Below, in pieces: positions 1 through 10,696 of a stretch of 64,000 bases of DNA. Numbering within the stretch: the first letter of the stretch is position 1; each line of letters begins with the position of its first letter. Made by a program: the position numbers and the translations under genes. The stretch comes from Whalleya microplaca (Eukaryota; Ascomycota; Sordariomycetes; Xylariales; Xylariaceae). Where the stretch lies: contig MU385775.1 in assembly GCA_022497155.1 (NCBI GenBank), forward strand, positions 62,001-126,000, given 5' to 3'. The notes beneath the pieces were generated by a model. That model saw only the letters and a program-made list of their open reading frames with translations. It made no database searches and was not told the DNA's origin.

Positions 1-517
1 GGTTGACCTTATATCCCAATAGAAGTTGATTGAAATACCATGTCACCCATTATCCCACGTCGAGTCACGGCGAATATACCTACCATATTCATCAATCATA
101 TAAACTCAGCACGAGTGTCCGCATTTAAGATCTCGTATGAACGCGTGAAATCTCCGGGTATCATTGTATAATCTATACAGCCAGCTACTCCTCCCAAGCA
201 CCTATTTTATCCTCCCGTCGTAGCCTTCGTTCATTCATCCAATGACTGTGAGAGTCACACAGGTAAAGTGTCATTATAGCACGTCCAATCCGTAGAGTGG
301 TACGGTCTATCGTATCCCGCTCCTTTGCCCCCCTGGAGATTCAACCCATCCATCTATCCATCCGTCCATCTGATTCCCCTGATAGAGCTGAGAGCTGACA
401 GAGCAGGATAAGCTAGACTAAAGCCAGTTTTACCGACCTATTCGTTCTCACTCGCTCATCCATCCCCACTGCTGCAAGCGAGGCTTCTACCTCACATGAC
501 GAGCCGTCAGTTCAGTC
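1..517. other. intergenic, left edge
   Basis: No supported gene. This is the 3' flank of the leftward geranylgeranyltransferase gene and contains short ATCCATC-type simple repeats near 345-375. No RNA gene was seen. Confidence 0.6.
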
Positions 518-2147
518 CTATGACAGCGTGGGCTTGTTAAACGGACTCCACCGATCCATCTCCAAAGCGGGCGCCTTGCCCTCAGCCTTCCACTTAGCCC
601 GCCACGCCTCCATCTCACGCCCCATCTCGTCCCAGTCGATCTTCTCGCCCTCGCCGTCGTTACCAAACTCCAGCTCCTCCTCGTCGCTCTCGTCCGCTAC
701 GCCGTTGTTTTCACCATCAACACCAGAAGCGGAAGCACCGGCCAGCAACGCCTCCCGCGCGCGCGCAATCCTCTCGACGACCTCGGCGCCCACACATAAC
801 CGCGCATCGATCCGGCCCAGCCCCGGCTCCCTCGCGTCGTCGCCACCGTCGCCGGCCATCGTGGCCAGCGCCGCGAGCCCCAGGTACGCGTGGTAGATGT
901 CGGGCGGGTCGCCGGGGTGCTTGGCGAAGCCGCCGATGAGGTGCTGGGTCTTGTCGATTATGAAGGCGCGCGCGGGCCCGCGCTCGACCAGCCCGCCCTC
1001 GCCGAGCATGCTCAGCGTCCCGCTCACCCACCACGTGTAGCACGAGTCGGCGACCTTGTTCAGGCGGCCGTTGAAGCCGGCGATCGGGATGTCGGCGCCG
1101 GGGTCGAGCGAGAGCGTGGATAGGTCCGGGGGCGCATTGCTGGGATCGTCGTCGCCGTCGTCGTCGGGGCTGGGGTCGTCTGGCGGGTCGAGGTAGGCGA
1201 ATTGCCGGCACGCGAGGAAGTGCACGAGCGCGGGGATCGAGGGGATGCCGGCGCGCAGGTACCGCTGCGGTTCCTGCGCCGCGTTGGGGTTGGCGAAGTC
1301 GAGGAGGGAGAGCGCGGCCGTAGCGCAGTATGCGTATCCGGCTGTTGTTGGGCGACCTGGGTGTCAGATACAGATGCTCATGCGGTCTTTGCAGATTCAG
1401 GGAGGTAGGAGATGACGGAGCGCTTCAGCGGTACTCACCATGACTCTCGTGCGTCGAGCTCTCGGCCACGCCCCCGTCGAACGTCTGGCCTTGCCGTATA
1501 TACGCCACCATCGCATCGACGTCGAAATCCAGGTCCTCATCGCCCGCGCCCCCAAGCGCCCACCGGATCGTGGCCGCGAGGTAGCAGTACCGCATATCCC
1601 TGCCTCCGCCTACGTACCCGTCCTCGGTGATGAGCTCGCCGAAGCTCCCGTCCTCCCGCTGCAACCGCTTCAGCCACCGCAGCGTGCGTACGCGGTCGAC
1701 GCCCTCGAAGGCCTTGGTGCCATCGTCCTGGGCCAGGATGCCCAGCAGTATCAGGGCAAAGTAGGTGGCGGCTATATTGGCATTGTCAGGATCGCCTGCG
1801 ACGTCGATCTCCCGCTCGAAGTCGAAGCGGGTGGTGAACCTCGACGGCAGGACGTGGTGGGGGGAGCCGCAGAAGCCGCCGTGGGGGTGTTGTAGGGACA
1901 GGATCCAGGGCCGCAGACGGGCGCGGTCGTCGGGGGTGATGAGGGAGGCCTTGAGGGGGTCGGAAGGGGGCGCGGAGTAGGAAGAAGCCGAGGAGAGGAG
2001 GTCGAGGGCGGAGAGGATGAAGCAGCCGATGGACAGGCGGGAGCTGTCGTTCGACACGTAATAGTGCGGGAGGACAGAGCGGAAACAGCGCTGCCAGTAA
2101 CGGATGTGACGAGCGGTGTCAAGGGGAGGCCCTGGCGTGGAGCCCAT
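518..2147 (-). CDS. cdc43: geranylgeranyltransferase type I, beta subunit
   Basis: Two exons, 2147-1439 and 1356-518, give 515 residues; the intron has a GTGAGT donor and splits a Gly codon, and the join restores the family sequence ESHG...YC. This is the catalytic, zinc-binding subunit of the CAAX prenyltransferase that transfers geranylgeranyl to Rho/Cdc42-type GTPases in the cytosol. The protein is an alpha-alpha toroid of repeats rich in GGF/GSFG motifs (GGFCG, DGSFGE, FDGGVAE, GGFAK). The zinc ligands expected from the human enzyme are present: Asp and Cys in ADSCYTWW and His in YHAYLG. The ATG at 2147 fits the family N terminus. It is longer than the human protein (about 377 residues) because of acidic Asp/Glu-rich insertions (a PDDDGDDD stretch and a C-terminal DESDEEELE stretch). 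Head to head with the ILM1-family gene. Family assignment is firm; the exact exon 2 acceptor is inferred from frame. Confidence 0.93.
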
Positions 2148-2891
2148 TGTGGTTGTGGTTGTGGTTGTGGTTGTAGTCGTATATGTACAGAGTTGGTCAA
2201 AGATCAGGTAGGATAGGTCGTTACTATCGTGGAGGGGAATTCCCTATATATTTTCTTATGCATATAGTGTAAGCTACCGTATTATGGGATATTTGCATAC
2301 CATAGAACCATATTTGGAGAATATTTGGGGTAACTTCCCCGCAATCTACAACGCACCCCTCCAAGCTTCAGCCACATCCAGTCTCCATCAGCCTCACTAG
2401 CCTCACTAGCCTCATCGGAGCGATAGGTATTCTTGCTTCCGTGATAGGCGCTAATCGATAAGAGTTCAGGCCTGGCAGCTGCCTGGACCCCTTTTTTCTG
2501 GGCTGTCAGCCGGCCTGTTCCGACCCCTGTCGCGTATCTGTCATATCCCGGTTCCCCTGGATTTTATTGGCGTTGGACAACTTTGACACAAGACACACAT
2601 GAGCTACTGCGCATACGTATGTGTTGGCATAAAGACGCCCATTACACAAACACAGATACATATACATACCTTCGTCCATCTCGACAATCTACGACAGCAT
2701 ATACCTATCTATACGGAAAATACTGTACTCATCGACCTATCCGAAGTAGGCGGACAGACGATCTACACATCTCGAGCGCATGTGACCACAACGCTCCTAT
2801 CGACTCTAGACAACGACAGCATCCGAAGTTTCCCCCAACGCCGGCACGGTCTGCAGTGCAGACTCGGCCGCTGACCTGAGAAGAGCCCAGC
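2148..2891. promoter_or_regulatory. shared divergent intergenic region
   Basis: 744 bp between two head-to-head genes, so it probably holds both promoters. A GTGGTT hexamer run (about 2150-2176) lies just upstream of the leftward start, and a CCTCACTAG repeat lies near 2393-2415. No specific factor site can be claimed. Confidence 0.5.
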
Positions 2892-3609
2892 ATGGCTCTC
2901 ATATCCGCCAAGACCATCCTCACCTCCCTCTCCCTCTTCCACATCACCCTCGCCTTCTTCTTCTACACGAACCCGAACGCCATCGCCGACCAGGCGCTGG
3001 TCTGGGTGCTGGGCGAAGCCATGGGCATGGTAAGGCCTCTCTTCTTCTGATATACCAAGCATATATATATATATATATACATATATATATCTACATGCAC
3101 AACGCTAACCCGACGCTTCGCCTTGACAGCCCCAAACCCCCTTCTTCGACACGCCCTCGCCCGCCTCCTCCTTCCTGGGCATCTCGCTCCTGCTAGTCGG
3201 CCTCTCGGACCTGCTGACGCTGTCGATGCCGCAGGAGATCTGGCTGGTGCACCACTGGGCCGCGCAGGCGCCGCTGCGCATCACCTTCTTCCTGGGGCTG
3301 ACGCTGTTCTCGTTCCTGACGTCGCCGCCGTCCGCGAGCCACCTGCGCGCGAGCGGGCCCGGGAGCGCCCGCCTGTCGCACCCCGTCGCCCCCTTCGTCG
3401 GCGCCGGCTACGGCACGGGGAGCGGCTCCGAGGGCCTGCGCAACCGCGTGTTCTTCACGTTCGCGTTCGTCGAGTTCCTCGGCTGGTTCTGGGTCTGGGT
3501 CACGCTGAAGGAGGAGGCTAGGGCGCTGCTCGTCACGAGAAGGAAGAGGGCTGGCTCGAGGAGGGGGAGCAGTGGTGGTGCTGGTGGGGGGTCTGGGAGT
3601 GGGTTTTGA
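2892..3609 (+). CDS. ilm1: ILM1-family membrane protein
   Basis: Exons 2892-3029 and 3130-3609 give 205 residues. The intron holds an AT microsatellite (3061-3091) and ends in a TTGACAG acceptor. The protein starts MALISAKTIL and has four hydrophobic segments (around residues 8-28, 58-76, 90-108 and 140-160). The pattern ALVWVLGEAMGM, followed by a second helix and QEIWLVHHWAAQAPLR, matches the fungal 'increased loss of mitochondrial DNA' (Ilm1) family. Yeast Ilm1 is an ER/lipid-droplet membrane protein required for mitochondrial DNA maintenance; its biochemical role is unknown. The C terminus is a basic, Gly/Ser-rich tail. Length is normal for the family. The first exon is too short to stand alone but fits by frame and homology. 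Confidence 0.9.
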
Positions 3610-4950
3610 TATGACGATGATGTTAAGCTCAAAGAAAAACAAAAATGAAATAAAAAAGAATGAAAACTCAATGGAATCAATGGTTCGATACGTGTGTAGA
3701 TTGACGAACCTCTAGACGGGCAGACAGAATTGTGCCGCGGGCGTATGTAGAGAAGCGTTGCATTTTGATCTTCGTTGGGATGCAGATAGGATTCGGTATG
3801 TAACGGGAGCGGCTTATGTGAGAGATCTACAGAGATCGATATTGTCAACGTACCTTACTTCAGACAAACTGACTTACCCTCTGAACGCAGATTTACATAA
3901 TAAAACATTTCCATCCTATCCGTTGCTCGCTAGTCTCGTATCATTGCGCCTATTCCCTCCCAACAAGCTTGTTAACCACTAGATACTAAGCGGTATGAGG
4001 AGTCTTAGTCGACTAAACGTATACACTTTCAAGCAGTAACGTCTTAGGACGTGGATTCGATTTGTACATTTCAATTTTCTAGATATCGAATATATATATT
4101 CAGGGGCCGTACTCAATCACGCTGAACTTTAGTGACTTGGGTATGCCACACATAGCTAATACACGCTTCCCACGAGATAGCACAAGCAATGATAGAATAC
4201 CTAACGACTGAAGACTTCATCCTAACTTGAATGTCATAGAACACATGATACCCGACTTCCAGGAATATACGGAATATACGAGGTCAACAGCCCCTTTCCC
4301 ATCTTCTCCTATCCTTTTCCCTTTTTCGTAGAGGCACATACATATCACAATCGAAGAATCCAACAGATACAATGCAACGTATCGAATTTTCTGTCTCTAT
4401 GGTTTCCTAGGGCGCTGCAAGCAGCATCCCTCCATCCATTCATCCATTCATCCGCAAGGACGAAGACAACCGACAACATTACTTGTCTCCATCTTCGTAT
4501 ATCCGGCTGGTGTCCCTCGTAACCATTCATTCATCCATTCATTCATACATCCTTCATCTATTGTCCGAAGTAGCAGCCCCTTACATGCATGGATGCTTGC
4601 GTACGTGTCTCTCTACCGAAATTTTTTTATCTACTCAAACAATGATGACAATGATTCCCCCCCTTGGATAATTTTCTTCCGTCCATTGATGCAACGATGT
4701 CGACCAACCCTCGAAGAAGAAATCTCCACCCTTGTAAAACTCGAGTCTGGAGATCAGGAGAGAGAGAGAGAGAGGAAAACACGCGCCACCTGATGCATAT
4801 GCAGGCATGACAAGAGAGTTCCAGTTCCACGCAACTCACCAAAAACGGCGAGTATTCAGAAACACCCCAAATCTCATAACAGGGGGTTAGTAGAGAAACG
4901 TGACAATCAGCCACTCCAATGGTATTTACGGGTCGTCGCGGAAAAAAGTC
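3610..4950. other. convergent intergenic region
   Basis: About 1.3 kb between convergent genes. It contains ATCCATTC repeats (4430-4452 and 4525-4555) and a GA run (4760-4775). No coding signal or RNA gene was seen. Confidence 0.6.
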
Positions 4951-7900
4951 TTAGTCGAATTTGACCGCAGACCAGCCCTTGATCACCTCTCGCCAAGATT
5001 CGCCGACCTCGTCAGCCCAGTGCTGGGCTTGTTCTTTCGAGACGACAGTCTTCAGCTCATTGCTCATCTTCGCCACGAATTCCTTGTTCCGGCCGTACAC
5101 CGTAGTGTAATCGCCAAAGGTCCAGTCGTTCAGGCGGTCTTGCCATCCGTCGGGGTCGTTGAGGGAAGTCTTGAGTAGCTTGATGCGGTTCTTGATCGTG
5201 TTCTCTGCCTCGGCCACCGAAATCGTCAGCTTCTTCAGCTCGGGTGCAAGCCATGCGCTTTCGCTCAGCCCGCGAGTCTTATCCACGACCTTCAGTTTAT
5301 CCAAGGCCAATACGAGATAGGCAGTCGTATACTTGACGGTGAGGGCCGTCTCACGCAACATGCCCATAGCATGTAGGGCTGCGAAGCCATGGAACGCGTG
5401 TATCTTCGACGGGATGCCTTCGGGTACGGCTAGGAAATCGTGGGTCTGGCCTTCAAATTTCTCCACCAGATCTTTGATGGCAGCACGGAGGTCTTCCCGG
5501 GTCTCGTTAGTAGATGACGAGACGAAGCCGTGTTTGAGGACGTCCTTCACTATTTTCGCTAGTCTCCATACAATCCTATGGTACCAAACCTCGGGAGTTG
5601 TTAGTGACTTCAGGACCAGCCCTTGTTCATGATCAACGTGGATCTGCTCTTGCTCGGAAAGTCCGTCTCCGGAGATAGCTAGAAGAAAACACATCCCCTT
5701 TTCCAAGCGACTACACGATGCAAGTGCGTATTCCCAATCAATATGAAAGATAATTCCGGTTTTCGAGGGTTTATACTCTTTCGGGACCACGTAGCAGATG
5801 AAATCAAGAAAGCGCTCGGCCAGTAGACCAAGATGGGCACGACCAGACTATTACGAAGGTTAGAGTTTGCTTGTGGAAAATGACATGATGGCAACGTACT
5901 GTAGGCAGCGGCCCATAACTGAGAAGTTCATAAAGTGGCGTCGACCCTGTGCCAGTGAGCTCAGGAGCCAGTATCTCATAGTTGGTGAGATCTATCACGT
6001 CATGTTCGACCGAGATATTCCCTAGTAAAGTTAGCAACCGACGTTCGTATGAGTGGGACTGGAACTTTGACGTACGCATAAGCGGTTCATCTTCGAGAAC
6101 ATGGCTAACTGCGCTGCCCTTCGATCGCAATCCACGCCGTTCTTCCACCACAGCTGTAATTGTAGTGCAGCTAGCGGTCAACTTATCCACTCGGCGGTAG
6201 AGGTCAGGGATGGCTCCGTAATTCGAGTTGTCGATGCAGTCCAAGACTGAGTTCGGGAGGCCGCGCTTAAGGGCTCTCGTGAAATGTAAGAGGTAAGGAT
6301 GCATGGGGTTGTCCCGACTCGTACTTGAAGTAAAGAATCCGGGGGAGATCGATGACAGACGATCAATGAACAATAATGCTAGAGAATCGACGATCGCATT
6401 CTTGATGTCAAAAGCAGCCCAGTGTGCTTTGGCACGAGATACGCATCCCATCAGGAGGTACAACTTTACGAGAAACATGCGGTGTGTCCCATTCATAGAG
6501 TTTGACACCATTACATATGACTCGAGCCAAAGGATCGCCTGCAGGAAGAGCTGGATATTGATGTCGTAAATGGGTGAGTTTCTGCCCTTTTTCCAGGATG
6601 CACGGCCAATACCAGCAAGCTGTAGGAGGCATGCGGCACCAGTTAGTGCCAGTTCGGAGAGCGTATCCAAGATCTTCTCGCGAAGGTTATCTCCCATCCC
6701 ATGTCTGTAGACGTCGATGGCGCTTGTTGCGATCGATATCAGACAAACATCGCAACTGGAACCATTCACCACTGTTTTGCAGAATTGGCACATCTGGTTG
6801 TCTTTCGGAGTCGTCGCAAGAAAGTATCGAATCTTTAGCCTTAAAGACACTAGCGCCAATCCCTGGTAGACATCGGCGCTCTGATAGACATAAGTTAGTT
6901 AATTCATTGCTTATGCTGAGTACAGTCTAACTCACCTTAGCGCCACGGGTGCCAAGTGTTTCCAGAAACGCGGCAACATCTTCCTGACTCAGTCTCCGGA
7001 TGAAGGATACTGCTTCACCAAAGCAAGCTTTGTCCTGGTAATGGTCCACAATAAGATCGATGAGATGCGTAACCTGCGTGCTAGGGCCAATAGCATGTGG
7101 TGTCTCCTGTTCATTCCGAGCATAAAGGATACGCAAGAGCGCGACGTCACGGTTTTTCCGGAATAGGGGTTTTAAATTATCTGATCGGGCCAAAGCATTG
7201 CCTAATTTGGTCAGAGACTTTTGGAGCTGTTTCAACACCCTCCTCAATATCAGCTTATGATGGTCTAACATATTATATGCCGTCGGATAGACTCACTGCT
7301 TGGTGTTTGGTTGGCGCTTAGCCGCGTCAATAAGAGTCGTGTATAGGAAGTACTCGCAGCACACATTAAGATAGCTACCCTCGGACTTTCCATGATTCGG
7401 TGTGGCCTTCTTAATGGCATCACGAAACTCATTTGCTAATGACTCGGAGACAGAGGACTTTTCCCGGCGCTCCTTATCCACTCGTTTTCGCAGAGCGATG
7501 ACTTGCTCGTCCTTGTCAATTGAAGAAGCATCTCCCTGGCTGATACGGATTGCCGTTTCTAGGACCTTGCTTCCTATCTGGAAAAGAGCATCCCAGGCCT
7601 GGTGTTCCTCAAGATAGCAGAATATGTTCTGGTACATATTGACAAAGCCCTCCTCGAGGAATGCCAGGGGGCCATAATTCGGCTGCAGAAACAGCTTTAC
7701 GTTTTCCTCGACTGTAGCATAATGAGTGCGAATATCATACCACAAATGTAGTTCATCTTCTGTGGCTAAGATGCGGTCATGCTGATTCTCGTCGTCTGGC
7801 GTCTGATAGTCATCGTTAGCACAGTCTCGGAGTTAGGCATTTCATTCGAGAAACTTACCAAACCCCGGTGAGCAAATGCTTTGTCAGCCAGAGCCTTTGA

Positions 7901-9258
7901 CAGGCCCGCGAACATGTTTCGTTCTTTCTCGGTGGAAGTATCCGACTGCTATTCTGGAATTAAGACAGAACCCCGTAATAAGTGCTAAATACAGATAACT
8001 TACGGCAAGGATGTGGGTAGCCAGGATGTATTGAAATTGAAACCGGCGAATCCTGGGGAAGTTTTTGTGCAAGGACGCTGCGATCTGGGCTTTCTGATTA
8101 GTGTACGAAATACTCGAACGTATGTGTGAAGGCTACCTGTTGCGCGTTTCTCCAGTCCGAGTACCACAGGCATGCACTGAAGCATCGAAGACTGGAGATC
8201 TGGTCTTTTGGGATCGCTTTCACAAGTCTCGTGCGGAGAAGGCCAATGGTTGCGGGATAATCCATAGCGCTATCGTGGCAGGCAAATTCGTATAAATCCA
8301 GGGTGTCGGCATCCTTGATGGTGACATTGTCCTTCACCATGATCTCTACCGCATCCTTTCCAGCGTTACAGTCCGCAGCATTGTCACTCTGGGATTTTGC
8401 TGCAGCTTCAACAGCCTAGGAGAAGGGGTTGTTAGCTCATCTGGTTAAAAAAAAAAAAAAAAACCTCCATATCTGGTCTTGAGAGGATGAACAGCAAAGT
8501 GTGAAGCAATCAATGAAATATCCCAAATTTATCTTCGATCTGGGCAAAGATGAAAGCACCAAGTGTAGCGTTCCGAGGGTTATGTTGTCCCGTGACATCG
8601 CTAGTACGGTGGTATGGACAACCCCGTGTCAGAAGAGATCTCGCAAGCATATGAAGGCGATGCCAGGATGACCATATTCGTAGACATGAAGCCCGCAGGC
8701 ATTACACCTCCGTATCTATCTAGATCGCGGATGATAATAAGGAGATATGGGTACTCTAGCGTGAGCTTTAAACTGGTAATATCCTTTAAAAACCTCGGTG
8801 GCTTGGTGAGAGGCAAACCAAGGGGCTGGTGAGTATAGAAATCGTCAAGTACAGAGGTGCCAGTAGAACAGTGACAAAGGCGCTGAAACCCCCAGACTAA
8901 CCTGGGGTGTAAGAGCTGAATACGCTCCCCCAAGGAACACCGCAGAGGCCAGAGTACAGTTTTGAGGAGTTGCGCTCGAGTTACCAGGTTATGGTGCGAC
9001 TTGGAGTCGTTGAATTAAGGTACCCCGGTAAATCGACTGTGACATTCTCACAACGCGCCCTGGAGATTACCAGTGCTGGAGTAGGAATACAATTTCACTT
9101 ACCAAGAAGTAGGGATCCTTAGTCGCCTTGTGTCGTTGCTTGGCCAGTTTGACCACATTTGCCCACTGACTCTCATTGAAGGCAGTCTGCAGATTCACGT
9201 CTACAGACGGCCGGAGGTGGACGGCACGCACAATGGGAGGAACCCTGGGTGGCCTCAT
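4951..9258 (-). CDS. naa25: NatB N-terminal acetyltransferase auxiliary subunit (NAA25/MDM20)
   Basis: Nine exons reconstructed: 9258-9103, 8415-8137, 8093-8004, 7945-7859, 7802-7297, 7239-6936, 6880-6076, 6021-5900 and 5847-4951. The total is 3,246 nt (1,081 residues) with all phases consistent. It is the TPR-like scaffold of NatB, which with the catalytic Naa20 acetylates N termini of Met-Asp/Glu/Asn/Gln type on ribosome-emerging chains; yeast Mdm20 affects tropomyosin, actin and mitochondrial inheritance. Family evidence: the opening RPSVDVNLQTAFNESQW with KDPYF, the VTIKDADTLDLYEFA block, and a central helical block HRMFLVKLYLLMG...ALLFIDRLSS...YRRVDKLTASCTT that aligns with the human NAA25 TPR superhelix. 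Intron 6022-6075 is 54 nt and stop-free, so retention would keep frame. Intron 1 is 687 nt, far longer than the others (43-127 nt). Alternative acceptors exist for exon 4 (7948) and exon 6 (7242). Confidence 0.88.
8416..9102 (-). other. long first intron of NAA25
   Basis: 687-nt intron bounded by GTAAGT and CTCCTAG. Splicing it joins KDPYFL directly to AVEAAAKSQSD, as family spacing suggests. A 17-nt homopolymer (A on the plus strand, 8447-8463) lies close to the acceptor, and a 110-codon open frame (8601-8933, minus) has no recognisable domain. It may hold an old insertion, but no terminal repeats or duplications were found. Confidence 0.65.
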
Positions 9259-10177
9259 GGTGTTTCTTGTCTGCCTCCGTCACCATATAAGAGAAATTTA
9301 TACAAGAAGGAATGTCTGGAGGTGATGTTGTGGTAGAAGAGATTGTGGAAAGGGTTCGTGGGGGAGAGACCTCATTGGGGTATCATTTCTTAAGGGAAGA
9401 GAAAAAGAAATTCAAAGCTGCACACTCAAAATATTGGAACGATTGGAATCTGTAGAAACACAGACCGCTTAACAACACCACTTGGAACAACTTTCACCGC
9501 GACGTCATGAACGCTGCTGTCCGTGTGAATGTTGATGGGTGTTCGTCAGAAGGCCAAGGTACTCGATGTTATGTTTCGACTAACTCATGTCATCCAAAAA
9601 AAGGGTTGGCGGGGTTCAATTGGGTATCGATTCTGCCGTATGTAGGTAACCTCCCATCATCCTAAAAGCGTAGGCGGTGTCACTGTCAAATACTAGTAAG
9701 AGGAAGGTAAACCGTATCTTACTTAGCTGCTTAGCAGCTAAAAGTCCGTACATACGTAGGAAAGCAGATAATGTCCGTGCGTCATCAACTAATAACCAAT
9801 AGAATACGGAGTGCTTGCGTATTATATGGATTGCGTATATGTAATATGGACCTCCATATTACCGTAAACTGACGGGTACCTATGTACAGTAGAGCAGAGC
9901 AGTGTAGATCCCCCTCCGGCTTTTTATTAACCTTTCCCATGCCCATTGCCATTGCCATTGCCATTGCCATTGCCATTGCCATTCCCATTCTTTCACAGGT
10001 GGTGTTACAGTTGTCGTGATGAAAAAGGGGTTGAGTAGTCGCTGCTTCAGCCTACCTACTATCTAACCTCCCCTCCAAACCTGCCTACATGTACATCTGT
10101 ATGTAGGTATTGATCTTGCTAGTAATTCTATAGGTTACAGGTAGGTAGGGGGAGGTCACGAAGCAGAAGGACTCCAG
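9259..10177. other. intergenic region upstream of NAA25
   Basis: Probable promoter of the leftward NAA25 gene and 3' flank of COX23. It contains a hexamer microsatellite at 9943-9990. No coding signal. Confidence 0.6.
9943..9990. repeat. CCATTG hexamer microsatellite
   Basis: Six perfect CCATTG units followed by two CCATTC units, 48 bp in all. It creates a Met-Ala repeat in a spurious minus-strand frame. Confidence 0.95.
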
Positions 10178-10696
10178 CTAGGAAAACAACCCGCCTTCCT
10201 TCTTCCTGTCATCTCTGCGCCTATTGGTCTTCGAGGAGAAATGTCAGAGATGATGATTCAGATTTTCCAATGGTCAAATTGGTCACGTTGATCTACTTAC
10301 CCATTCCTTTTTGCATGCGCGGTATGCCCTAAACATAGTACCCCATCAGCGTCAATTACCGTCGTCTATCCGCTAGTATCATCCACATGAAATCGACCAA
10401 AGCCTGTTCGCGCGTGCTCTCTCTCTCGGGGAATCGGGTCATTGGGAGATTGGGACTCACTCGAAATAGTCCGTACACATCTTCCTATCTCCCCCGTTCC
10501 GGTTCAGGCATCGAATGCTTCTCGCGGCGGCTTCCTGGCAAGGATCGAAGTATTCGCTTCTGGCTTTGCTGCAGCAGGTATCGGGTTAGCGAATGCGACA
10601 AGTCTTGGTGTGGAGTGGAGAGGCCACTCACTTCTGGAATTTGTGCTTCGTCTCCTTGTCCCAGGGATCCGCGTTTGGGTCAGCTGGAGAAGACAT
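10178..10696 (-). CDS. cox23: COX23, twin CX9C mitochondrial cytochrome oxidase assembly factor
   Basis: Four small exons, 10696-10632, 10568-10461, 10328-10301 and 10228-10178, give 252 nt and 83 residues; every junction keeps frame. The protein has the twin CX9C coiled-coil-helix-coiled-coil-helix signature: Cys at residues 31 and 41 (CQEAAARSIRC) and at 53 and 63 (CTDYFEAYRAC). It begins with a PWD motif and ends GGLFS, as in fungal Cox23. Cox23 sits in the mitochondrial intermembrane space, is imported by the Mia40 relay, and is needed for cytochrome c oxidase assembly and copper handling. Introns are 63, 132 and 72 nt, and exon 3 is only 28 nt. The fragmentation hides it from simple open-frame searches. 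COX23 is favoured over other CX9C proteins because of the NKARSEYFDPC and RNGGDRKMC blocks. Confidence 0.9.

Noticed and set aside
8601..8933. 110-codon minus frame in NAA25 intron 1 as a coding exon
   Set aside because: Including it would break the family spacing between KDPYF and the VTIKDADTLDLYEF block, and no splice pair joins it in frame with both neighbours.
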